NCBI GenBank assembly: GCA_905480065.1
Contig: CAJQOV010000132.1
Location: 1 to 8,250 of the forward strand
DNA: 8,250 nucleotides
Origin: an uncultured Gammaproteobacteria bacterium
GTDB lineage: Bacteria > Pseudomonadota > Gammaproteobacteria > UBA9214
Direction of reading: 5' to 3'
In this document: positions 1 through 6,013 of the stretch, in pieces
How the letters are laid out: each line of letters begins with the position of its first letter
Position numbering within the stretch: position 1 is the stretch's first letter
The notes under the pieces: generated by a model
Told to the model about the DNA's origin: nothing
Seen by the model: only the letters and a program-made list of their open reading frames with translations
Database searches by the model: none
Translations under genes and position numbers: made by a program

Positions 1-35
1 GGTTCCGGTGTCGGCAAATCAGGTGGGTGATTCAT
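1..35 (-). CDS. possible 5' fragment of a gene downstream of folK
   Basis: An ATG (33-35 on the plus strand, read as the reverse complement) opens a frame MNHPPDLPTPE that stays open to the window edge. It begins 15 bases after the folK stop, on the same strand, so it would be the third gene of a folB-folK operon. Only eleven codons are visible and there is no Shine-Dalgarno sequence. In some gammaproteobacteria a short-chain dehydrogenase of the pteridine reductase type follows folK, which would fit, but nothing in these residues identifies it. Confidence 0.3.
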   Translation of the reverse strand, partial: MNHPPDLPTPE

Positions 36-50
36 GGGCCGGGAAACTGC

Positions 51-542
51 TCAGGCCTGCGGCGGCCAGTCGACCCGGCTCAACACCTGGCGTCGATCGT
101 CAAACGCTGCCCACATGTCGGCGTAGCGCTCCCCGCTCACCGGGTGGCGCGCATCCGGAGCGATCTCGGCCAGCGGATACAACACGAAGGCATAGCGGGT
201 GATATCCGCACGCGGCAACACCAGGCGACCGTGGCTGATCACCCGGTCGTCGTACAACAAAAGGTCCAGGTCGAGCGTGCGCGCCGTCAGCGAGCCGGTA
301 CGTTCGCGGCCGCTGGACGCCTCGACCTGATGCAGGTAATCCTGCAACTGCTCGGGGCTGTCGTCGGTTTCAAAACCGACCACCAGGTTGTAGAACGGGG
401 CGCTGTCGAAGCCGACCGCCTCGCTCTCATAGACGGAGGACTGCTGCAGGGGTCCGAAATCATCGGCCAGGCGCTGCAGTGCAAGTCCGATATTGCGCTC
501 GCGGTCAATGTTGCTGCCGATGCTGACATAGACCTGCGCCAC
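51..542 (-). CDS. folK: 2-amino-4-hydroxy-6-hydroxymethyldihydropteridine pyrophosphokinase (HPPK)
   Basis: Cytosolic enzyme that transfers pyrophosphate from ATP to 6-hydroxymethyl-7,8-dihydropterin, the step after FolB and before dihydropteroate synthase in folate synthesis. The 163-residue product has the family length. It opens with the family start pattern (VYVSIGSN, residues 4-11) and carries the HPPK signature RTLDLDLLLYD at 88-98; D91 and D93 match the two magnesium-binding aspartates. The central FYNLVVGFET block (50-59) also fits. The start codon is GTG, six bases after the folB stop, so translation is probably coupled to folB. No clear Shine-Dalgarno sequence precedes it. The frame is intact and ends at TGA. 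Identification is from recognised family motifs. Confidence 0.95.
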   Translation of the reverse strand: MAQVYVSIGSNIDRERNIGLALQRLADDFGPLQQSSVYESEAVGFDSAPFYNLVVGFETDDSPEQLQDYLHQVEASSGRERTGSLTARTLDLDLLLYDDRVISHGRLVLPRADITRYAFVLYPLAEIAPDARHPVSGERYADMWAAFDDRRQVLSRVDWPPQA

Positions 543-548
543 GACCGG

Positions 549-905
549 TTAGCCCCGCTCGCCGCGTTCGATCACCACCCCGACATCACGCGAACCGCGC
601 ACCGCGCCAGGCTTGTGTACCGTCAGGCGCACCCAGGGCACGTGGAATTCAGTCAGCACGATGGCAGCGATTTTCTCGGCCAGCGTCTCCACCAGCTGAA
701 AGTCGCTGGCCTCGACAAACTCGATCAGACGCTTCGATACCGCCTTGTAATTGAGCGTGTCCTCGATAGCGTCGGTCGCCGCCGCGCGCGCAATGTCGGC
801 ACCCATTTCGAGGTCCAGGCTGATACTCTGCTTGACCTTGCGCTCCCAGTCGTAAATACCAATGATGGTGCGGATGCGCAGGTCGCTGATGAAAACGATA
901 TCCAT
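549..905 (-). CDS. folB: dihydroneopterin aldolase
   Basis: Cytosolic enzyme that cleaves 7,8-dihydroneopterin to 6-hydroxymethyl-7,8-dihydropterin and glycolaldehyde, feeding FolK encoded next. The product is 118 residues, the normal size. It starts with the typical MDIVFI and continues with IIGIYDWE; E21 and K98 (in HKPGAVRG) sit where the family has its catalytic glutamate and lysine. The open frame runs far upstream, to about 1448, but I choose the ATG at 903-905: the family begins exactly there, and the upstream extension is only the antisense of plsY. It ends with TAA six bases before folK. A candidate promoter lies just upstream. Bacterial FolB can also epimerise dihydroneopterin; this activity is not decidable from sequence. 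Confidence 0.95.
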   Translation of the reverse strand: MDIVFISDLRIRTIIGIYDWERKVKQSISLDLEMGADIARAAATDAIEDTLNYKAVSKRLIEFVEASDFQLVETLAEKIAAIVLTEFHVPWVRLTVHKPGAVRGSRDVGVVIERGERG

Positions 906-935
906 AATTATAAGCGTCCGTGTGAATGGCAATTC

Positions 936-964
936 AATATAGTGCCTGGCTGCCGGCATGAAAA
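936..964 (-). promoter_or_regulatory. candidate sigma-70 promoter for folB-folK
   Basis: On the minus strand TTTTCA (plus-strand 959-964) and TATATT (936-941) are separated by 17 bases. Transcription would begin near 929, giving a leader of about 24 bases before the folB ATG. The -35 matches consensus at four of six positions, so this is a candidate only. A closer TATAAT abuts the folB start but lies too near the ATG to serve it. I see no convincing promoter for plsY in the same 114-base divergent gap. Confidence 0.35.
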
Positions 965-1019
965 GCCCGTGTTGTATTCTGCTTGACGCCGGCACGCTGA
1001 ACGATTCCAATGTCCCGCC

Positions 1020-1618
1020 ATGACATGGCAAATCCTGCTTATTCCTGCCGGCTACCTGTTTGGCTCGATTTCCACCGCCATCATCGTATGCCGGCTGATG
1101 GGCATGCCCGACCCGCGCACCCAGGGTTCGAACAATCCGGGGGCGACCAATGTCGCGCGCATCGGCGGTAAAAAAGCCGCCGCCTTGACGCTGCTGGGTG
1201 ACATGCTGAAGGGACTGTTCCCGGTGCTGATCGCACACGCACTGCATGCTGACACGACAATCCTTGCGGGCACGGCACTGGGCGCCTTTCTCGGTCACCT
1301 GTACCCGGTGTTTTTTCGCTTTCAGGGTGGCAAGGGCGTTGCCACTGCACTCGGTGTGACCTTCGGGCTGTACTGCCGGTCGGTCTGCTGGCCACCGGCA
1401 CCTGGCTGGCGATGGCCGTGGCGTTGCGTTATTCCTCGCTGGCCGCACTCACCGCCTGTCTCGCGATCCCGGCCGGATTTGCCTGGTTGTGGCCGGACGC
1501 AAGCCTGATCGGCGCGATGTGCATCATGGTCGCACTGCTGTACTGGCGCCACCGTTCCAACATTGCCAACCTGCTGGCAGGCCGCGAAGGCAAGATCAGC
1601 TTCGGGAAAAATTCCTGA
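1020..1618 (+). CDS. plsY: glycerol-3-phosphate acyltransferase PlsY, frameshifted by one apparent missing base
   Basis: Inner-membrane acyltransferase that moves the acyl group of acyl-phosphate (made by PlsX) onto glycerol-3-phosphate to give lysophosphatidic acid. The first frame covers residues 1-118 (1020-1373). It holds the hydrophobic N-terminal segment with GSISTAIIVCR, the GSNNPGATN motif (36-44) and GGKGVAT (103-109). After Y118 similarity moves to another frame at CCG 1376, reading PVGLLATGTWLAMAVALRYSS and on to the end at 1618. Only two bases (1374-1375) lie between the two frames where three are needed. With one base restored the protein would be 199 residues, the normal family length. 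As written, the first frame continues out of phase to 1508. The gene diverges from folB and converges on tsaD. E. coli YgiH is the closest remembered relative. Confidence 0.9.
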
Positions 1619-1640
1619 CCAAGGTGAAAAATAATACCTG

Positions 1641-1789
1641 GCCACAGAGGACACGGAGAGGTAAGCGTGGATTTGTAGGGGTAAAGAGTTCAGGTGGCGC
1701 CGAAGATATGGATGCAGCATGGCAACCTGGGGAACCTCTGAAACAGTCATTTATTTTGTATTCTCTGTGTGCTCTGTGTGCTCTGTGGC
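1641..1789. repeat. small element bounded by inverted arrays of 9-bp units
   Basis: The left end has two 9-bp units, GCCACAGAG (1641-1649) and GACACGGAG (1650-1658). The right end has three in the opposite orientation: CTCTGTGTG at 1763-1771 and 1772-1780, then CTCTGTGGC at 1781-1789. The roughly 100 bases between hold no recognisable gene. The same end motif bounds the larger repeat island at 3644-4057, so the two belong to one family. The element sits between the convergent ends of plsY and tsaD, and I see no ordinary poly-T terminator in that 207-base gap. No target-site duplication is evident. It resembles a non-autonomous, MITE-like intergenic repeat, which is inference. Confidence 0.6.
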
Positions 1790-1825
1790 AATCATTTCCG
1801 CTGCGCGACGCTCGTTAACCGTACC

Positions 1826-2848
1826 CTAACCGGCATCGACCGCCGGCAACTCCTCCAGTGACCAGCGCGGTATTGCCTTGATCGACAGACTTTCGTGTTG
1901 TCCGGCCCGCAAACGGCAATATCCGGCATAGGCAATCATGGCCCCGTTATCCGTGCAGAACTCCGCACGGGGGTAATACACGTTGCCACCCAGTTCCTGC
2001 ATCAATGTGGACAACCGCTCGCGCAGGCGCCGGTTTGCACCGACACCGCCGGCAATCACCAGCGACGACAGACCGGTCTGTTGCAGCGCGCGTCGGCACT
2101 TGATAACCATGGTGTCGGCCACAGCCTCCTCGAAGGCGCGCGCGATGTCGGCGCGATCCTGTTGCGTCTTGCCGCTGGCATTCCAGGTGTTGAGTGCAAA
2201 GGTCTTCAGTCCGCTGAAACTGAATTCGAGTCCGGGCCGGTCGGTCATCGGGCGCGGGAAACGATAGCGCCCGGGTATACCATCCAGGGCCAGCGCGGCC
2301 AGCGCCGGACCACCCGGGTAGCCCAGGCCGAGCACCGTGGCGGTCTTGTCGAAGGCCTCGCCAACGGCGTCATCGATCGAGTCACCCAGCAACCGGTAGC
2401 GCCCTACCCCCTCGACCTCCACCAGCAGGGTATGCCCCCCCGAGACCAGCAGGGCCAGAAACGGGAACGCGGGCGGATTGTCCTCCAGCATCGGCGCCAG
2501 CAGGTGACCTTCCATGTGGTGCACAGCCACCGCCGGCACCCCCCAGGTCCAGGCCAGCGCCCGCCCGATGGTCGCCCCCACCAGCAGGGCACCGACCAGG
2601 CCGGGGCCGGCAGTGTACGCGACACCGCCGATATCACCGGATTTTATTCCTGATTTATCAATCACTTCCTGAACCAGCGGCAGCAGCTTGCTGACATGGT
2701 CACGGGATGCCAGCTCCGGCACCACCCCGCCATAGCGGGCGTGCAAATCGACCTGGCTGTAGAGCGCATGGGCCAGCAGGCCCTGCGCGCCACTATAGAT
2801 GGCTACGCCGGTTTCGTCGCAGGAGGTTTCAATGCCGAGAATGATCAT
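1826..2848 (-). CDS. tsaD: tRNA N6-threonylcarbamoyltransferase TsaD
   Basis: Catalytic subunit that, with TsaB and TsaE, transfers threonylcarbamoyl from threonylcarbamoyl-AMP (made by TsaC) to A37 of ANN-decoding tRNAs, forming t6A. The 340-residue product is full length. The start MIILGIETSCDETG is typical of the family. The metal-binding HHMEGH is present (H111 and H115), as is the C-terminal CTDNGA motif with D300; these match the known metal ligands. The ASKHA-fold glycine motifs VSGGHT and VIAGGVGANRRLRERL are also visible. It diverges from rpsU across 106 bases, the usual gammaproteobacterial arrangement. No Shine-Dalgarno sequence precedes the ATG. Older annotations call this family O-sialoglycoprotein endopeptidase (Gcp or YgjD), a name since abandoned. 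Confidence 0.97.
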   Translation of the reverse strand: MIILGIETSCDETGVAIYSGAQGLLAHALYSQVDLHARYGGVVPELASRDHVSKLLPLVQEVIDKSGIKSGDIGGVAYTAGPGLVGALLVGATIGRALAWTWGVPAVAVHHMEGHLLAPMLEDNPPAFPFLALLVSGGHTLLVEVEGVGRYRLLGDSIDDAVGEAFDKTATVLGLGYPGGPALAALALDGIPGRYRFPRPMTDRPGLEFSFSGLKTFALNTWNASGKTQQDRADIARAFEEAVADTMVIKCRRALQQTGLSSLVIAGGVGANRRLRERLSTLMQELGGNVYYPRAEFCTDNGAMIAYAGYCRLRAGQHESLSIKAIPRWSLEELPAVDAG

Positions 2849-2889
2849 GCGGGTATGGTAACTGCCGGTAGTTGTTACACAAGGACATT

Positions 2890-2918
2890 TTGCCTTTTGG
2901 CCGGGACGTGTATAGAAT
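2890..2918 (+). promoter_or_regulatory. candidate sigma-70 promoter for rpsU-yqeY
   Basis: TTGCCT (2890-2895) and TAGAAT (2913-2918) are separated by 17 bases. Transcription would start near 2925, leaving about 30 bases of leader before rpsU. Within that leader the 7-mer CTGTCAA occurs twice (2927-2933 and 2938-2944), 11 bases apart, about one helical turn. Read on the minus strand these give two TTGACA boxes, but neither has a good -10 at normal spacing for tsaD. I found no LexA-type CTG-N10-CAG box, which E. coli has ahead of rpsU. Confidence 0.45.
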
Positions 2919-2954
2919 TCGCAGCCCTGTCAACCATCTGTCAATCGGTGCTGT

Positions 2955-3170
2955 ATGCCCAATGTACGTGTAAAAGAGAACGAACCCTTTGAAATCGCAC
3001 TGCGTCGTTTCAAGCGCTCCTGTGAAAAGGCCGGTGTGCTGGCCGAAGTGCGGCGCCGCGAGTTCTATGAAAAGCCCACCCAGGAACGCAAGCGCAAGAT
3101 GGCCGCTGCCGTGAAGCGAGGCCAGAAAAAGCTGTCCCGCGAAGTAGCACGCCGCGTGCGCATGTACTGA
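2955..3170 (+). CDS. rpsU: 30S ribosomal protein S21
   Basis: Small basic protein of the 30S subunit platform, important for initiation-competent ribosomes. The 71-residue product has exactly the length of the E. coli protein and shares long stretches with it, notably ENEPFEIALRRFKRSCEKAG and AEVRRREFYEKPT, ending in a lysine/arginine-rich tail. The ATG at 2955 gives the expected N-terminus MPNVRVKENE. It is the first gene of the macromolecular-synthesis group, 106 bases from divergent tsaD and 16 bases before yqeY. The leader has only GGTG near the start, not a strong Shine-Dalgarno sequence. Confidence 0.98.
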   Translation: MPNVRVKENEPFEIALRRFKRSCEKAGVLAEVRRREFYEKPTQERKRKMAAAVKRGQKKLSREVARRVRMY

Positions 3171-3186
3171 TCCCCGGTTCCCGCTC

Positions 3187-3630
3187 ATGTCCATCAAGGA
3201 CCGCATCCAGCAGGACATGAAAGATGCCATGCGCGCCCGGGACAAGGCGCGTCTCGCAACAATCCGCCTGATCATGGCTGCCATCAAGCAGCGCGAAGTC
3301 GATGAACGCATCGAACTGGATGACACCCAGGTCATCACGGTGCTGGACAAGATGATCAAGCAACGCCGTGAGTCGATCAGCCAGTTTGAAAAGGCCGGTC
3401 GTGACGACCTGATTGCCCAGGAACAGGAAGAGATTACGATCATCGCGCCGTACCTGCCGACGGCGCTCAGTGAAGACGAAATCAGGCAACTGATCGATGC
3501 CGCCATGCAAAGCACCGGCGCCAGCACCGTCAAGGACATGGGCAAGGTGATGGCGGAACTCAAGCCAAAACTGGCCGGCCGCGCCGACATGGGCGCCGTC
3601 AGCGCCCTGATCAAGGCCCGTTTGGGCTAA
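3187..3630 (+). CDS. yqeY: GatB/YqeY domain-containing protein
   Basis: A 147-residue cytosolic protein of the YqeY family, an alpha-helical domain related to the C-terminal tRNA-binding tail of GatB, the amidotransferase subunit that corrects mischarged tRNAs. The cellular role of stand-alone YqeY is not established. Visible family hallmarks are the N-terminal basic helix with MRARDKARLATIRL (15-28), IAPYLPTALSEDEI (86-99), and the C-terminal DMGKVM, GRADM and VSALIKARLG. The length is normal and the frame intact. It starts 16 bases after rpsU and is probably co-transcribed with it; the pair lies ahead of dnaG in many gammaproteobacteria. A 482-base gap rich in repeats separates it from dnaG. 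Confidence 0.93.
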   Translation: MSIKDRIQQDMKDAMRARDKARLATIRLIMAAIKQREVDERIELDDTQVITVLDKMIKQRRESISQFEKAGRDDLIAQEQEEITIIAPYLPTALSEDEIRQLIDAAMQSTGASTVKDMGKVMAELKPKLAGRADMGAVSALIKARLG

Positions 3631-3727
3631 CCTCCCCCTGTAATCTCGCGCCAAGACGCAAAAGCGCAAAGGGAAAAGCCACAGAGGACACAGAGGAAAG
3701 AATTTCTGTCACTGCTGTCCCATAAAC

Positions 3728-3836
3728 TCCCTCTCCCTCCGGGACGACTGCAGGGAGCAGTTGCCGAGGGGGTCAAATCAAGCCAACTACCTGATTTTCT
3801 ACCCCCTCATCCTGTCCTTCTCCCGGAGGGAGAAGG
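3728..3836. repeat. nested palindromes of REP-like type
   Basis: The right part is a perfect hairpin: CCTTCTCCC (3816-3824) and GGGAGAAGG (3828-3836) around a 3-base loop. GAGGGGG (3766-3772) is complementary to CCCCCTC (3802-3808), enclosing 29 bases. The left part, near 3728-3743, is a CCCTCTCCCTCCGGGA-type stretch like half of another such palindrome. These pyrimidine/purine dyads resemble the short extragenic palindromes found scattered in proteobacterial genomes. The copy number in this genome is unknown from one window. Confidence 0.5.
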
Positions 3837-3860
3837 AACGCCCTGTTTATTTTGTGGTGA

Positions 3861-3930
3861 GCCCAAAAAGGGGTCGGAGTCCTTTTTCTCTCACAGCCCA
3901 AAAAGGGGTCGGAGTCCTTTTTCTCTCACA
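3861..3930. repeat. two perfect tandem copies of a 35-bp unit
   Basis: The units 3861-3895 and 3896-3930 are identical. Each contains the imperfect palindromic core AAAAAGG, nine bases, CCTTTTT, at 3865-3887 and 3900-3922. Outside the core, each unit begins GCCC and ends CTCTCACA. Identical copies suggest recent duplication. A third core lies inverted just downstream at 3960-3982. Confidence 0.85.
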
Positions 3931-3982
3931 GACTGTGCGCAATATACTATCCAGTGATGAAAAAGGACTCCGACCCCTTTTT
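3900..3982. terminator. 24-bp perfect inverted repeat, possible attenuating hairpin before dnaG
   Basis: The arms 3900-3923 and 3959-3982 are perfect reverse complements, enclosing a 35-base loop. The 3' arm ends CCCC followed by five T, so its transcript could fold into a strong hairpin ending in U residues. It lies between yqeY and dnaG; in E. coli a terminator between rpsU and dnaG lowers primase expression, so a similar role is possible. The same hairpin forms in either orientation, and it may simply be a repeat with no regulatory role. The structure is seen; termination is inference. Confidence 0.4.
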
Positions 3983-4112
3983 GTCCATTTCAAAGACAAG
4001 AACATTCTCTGCGTCCTCTGCGTCCTCTGTGGCTTTCCCTGGCGCCTTGGCGCGAGACCGGTTTTTTCAGGATTACCTTCCCATTCGGTGATATCCCTTT
4101 TAACCTAGCTGC

Positions 4113-5884
4113 ATGGCCGGCCGTATCCCCCAATCTTTTATCGATGAGCTGCTCACGCGTATCGACATCGTCGATGTGATCGACCCCCGGGTACCACTGA
4201 AAAAGGCGGGCCGCGAATACAAGGCCTGCTGCCCGTTTCACGGCGAGAAGACACCGTCTTTCACCGTCAGCCAGGTCAAGCAGTTCTACCATTCTTTGGC
4301 TGCGGCCAGCACGGCACTGCCATCACCTTCCTGATGGATTACGAACACATGGAGTTCGTCGAGGCGGTCGAGGAACTCGCGCAGCGGGCCGGTCTCGAGG
4401 TGCCACGCGAAGCCGGCGCCGCACACCCCGACAGCAGCACCCGGCCACACTACGAATTGCTGGAGCGCATCTCTGCCTGGTACCAGGAACAGTTGCGCAG
4501 CCATGCACAGGCAAATCGTGCCATCGAGTATCTTAAAAACCGCGGCCTGACCGGTGAGGTGGCGGCCCGCTTCGGGATCGGCTACGCGCCACCCGGCTGG
4601 GAACATCTCACCTCGGCACTGAACGCGGGTGAAAAAATACAGCACATGCTGCTGGAGCTTGGCCTGACCATCCAGCGCGATGACGGCAAAGGCGCCTACG
4701 ACCGCTTTCGCGACCGGGTGATGTTCCCGATCCATGACCGGCGCGGCCGCACCATCGGGTTCGGCGGGCGCGTGCTCGACAATGGCACGCCGAAATACAT
4801 GAACAGCCCGGAATCCAGTGTGTTCCACAAGGGCCAGGAGCTGTACGGGCTGTATGAAGCGCGCAAGGCGGTGCGCAAGCTGGAGCGCATCCTGGTCGTC
4901 GAAGGCTACATGGACGTGGTGATGCTGGCGCAGTTCGATATCAATTACGCCGTGGCGACACTCGGTACCGCGACCACGCCGGAACACCTGGAGGTACTGT
5001 TCCGTACCGTGCCGGAAGTGGTGTTCTGCTTTGATGGTGACCGCGCCGGCCGTGAAGCGGCATGGCGTGCGCTGGAAAATACCCTGCCGGTACTGACCGA
5101 CGGGCGCGAGGCGCGCTTCCTGTTTCTGCCGGATGGAGAAGATCCGGACAGCCTGGTGCAGAAGATTGGCAAGCCAGCCTTTGAGCAGCTCGTCGATTCG
5201 GCCGGCCACCTGTCCGACTTTTTCTTCGAACGCCTGTCCGCAACGCTCGACATCGACAGCATCGATGGCCGTGCGCGACTGGTGAATCTTGCCAGGCCAC
5301 TGCTGGCACGCTTGCCCGACGGGATGTTCCGCCAGTTAATGACCGAACGCCTCGCGGAGCTGGCGCGCACCTCGTTTGCCTCCGTGTCCACGCGCCTGGA
5401 ATTGCCGCGCGGCGCGGCAGACAAGCCGCCCCCAGCACCGGCACGCCCGGCGCCCGGTGCTGGCGGGAAAAGCCCGGTGCGCGATGCCATCGCGATCCTC
5501 CTGTACCAGCCCTCTCTCGCACAAAAAATAGGGGAATTACCCTTCAAGGAACCGGTTGACGTGCCGGGTGTCGCACTTTTGGAAGAACTGCTGCAATTGC
5601 TGCAACAACAGCCGTTAGCCAGCACAGGTGCCATACTGGAACACTGGCGCGAGCGTGAGGAAGTGCGTCATCTCGCCCGGCTGGCCCAGTGGAGTCCGGT
5701 CCGTGAAGACCTGGACCTGCTACCGGATCTGCAGCGGCAGTTGCGCCTGATCTACCGCCTGCACCTCGAGCAACGCATAGAGTTTCTGACAAATAGAGAT
5801 AAGATTCAAAGACTTGATGAAAATGAGCGCAAGGAATACTGGAGACTGCAGACACTCCTCCAGGAAACCCGGCAATCTGGCTAA
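4113..5884 (+). CDS. dnaG: DNA primase DnaG, frameshifted by one apparent missing base
   Basis: Makes RNA primers at the replication fork, recruited by the DnaB helicase. The first frame starts MAGRIPQSFIDELL, as in E. coli, and holds the first half of the CHC2 zinc site (C40 and H43 in CCPFH). After H60 (4290-4292) the expected C-F-G-C is broken: the bases read T, then C, where TGC is needed, so one G appears missing between 4293 and 4294. FGCGQHGTAITFLMDYEHMEF resumes in another frame at 4295. With it restored the protein is 590 residues, near the E. coli 581. The TOPRIM core follows: VVEGYMDV with E264, and FCFDGDRAGR with D308 and D310. A linker rich in alanine and proline (near 420-450) precedes the helical, DnaB-binding C-terminal region. 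Later frame is intact. Translation of only the second frame from 4334 would lack the zinc domain. Confidence 0.94.
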
Positions 5885-5919
5885 TTGGCCAGACCAGGCT
5901 CCGGGCACTGGAAATTTGC

Positions 5920-5949
5920 TTGGCTGGCCCCAATTTATTCGACTATACT
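5920..5949 (+). promoter_or_regulatory. candidate sigma-70 promoter for rpoD
   Basis: TTGGCT (5920-5925) and TATACT (5944-5949) are separated by 18 bases in the 129-base gap between dnaG and rpoD. Transcription would begin near 5956, giving a leader of about 58 bases. The -10 is good and the -35 moderate. A loose 6-bp dyad (GGCCAG 5887-5892 with CTGGCC 5924-5929) overlaps the -35. Read-through from dnaG is also likely. No heat-shock sigma-32 promoter was recognised. Confidence 0.5.
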
Positions 5950-6013
5950 GCGCGATTAATTTCGCCCCCTCTAATGATACTGACTTTGGGCACTTTCGTG
6001 CTCGCGGACTACC

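Larger units (their letters stand above)
3644..4057. repeat. repeat island with about 50-bp imperfect terminal inverted repeats (MITE-like)
   Basis: The ends match as inverted repeats: TCTCGCGCCAAG at 3644-3655 pairs with its exact complement at 4046-4057, followed inward by an imperfect CGC/AAAGGGAAA stretch. Next come 9-bp units: two at the left (GCCACAGAG 3678-3686, GACACAGAG 3687-3695) and three at the right (CTCTGCGTC at 4007-4015 and 4016-4024, CTCTGTGGC 4025-4033). Inside lie two further repeat types, listed separately. No plausible gene is present; an open frame at 3761-4108 only translates the repeats. No target duplication is evident at the ends. The island fills most of the 482-base yqeY-dnaG gap; the remaining 55 bases to dnaG hold a T6 run and no convincing promoter. 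Confidence 0.7.

Noticed and set aside
906..912. TATAAT on the minus strand directly before folB
   Set aside because: It nearly touches the ATG, so transcription would begin inside the gene; the TATATT further upstream fits better.
27..986. A 319-codon plus-strand open frame opposite folK and folB
   Set aside because: Its translation matches no family I know, and both antisense genes have intact family motifs; it is a GC-rich shadow frame.
1374..1376. Programmed ribosomal frameshift in plsY
   Set aside because: There is no slippery heptamer, Shine-Dalgarno-like stimulator or stop codon at the junction, and the family is not known to use one.
2849..2954. LexA box ahead of rpsU
   Set aside because: No CTG-N10-CAG arrangement was found in the gap.
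2829..3669. Long minus-strand open frames opposite rpsU and yqeY
   Set aside because: They lie antisense to two conserved genes, have low-complexity serine-, leucine- and methionine-rich translations and no motif.
3644..4057. CRISPR array
   Set aside because: The direct repeats are only two adjacent 35-bp units without spacers, and the other repeats are inverted; there is no cas gene.
3761..4108. A 115-codon open frame between yqeY and dnaG
   Set aside because: It translates the palindromes and tandem repeats; repeated peptide blocks simply reflect the DNA repeats.
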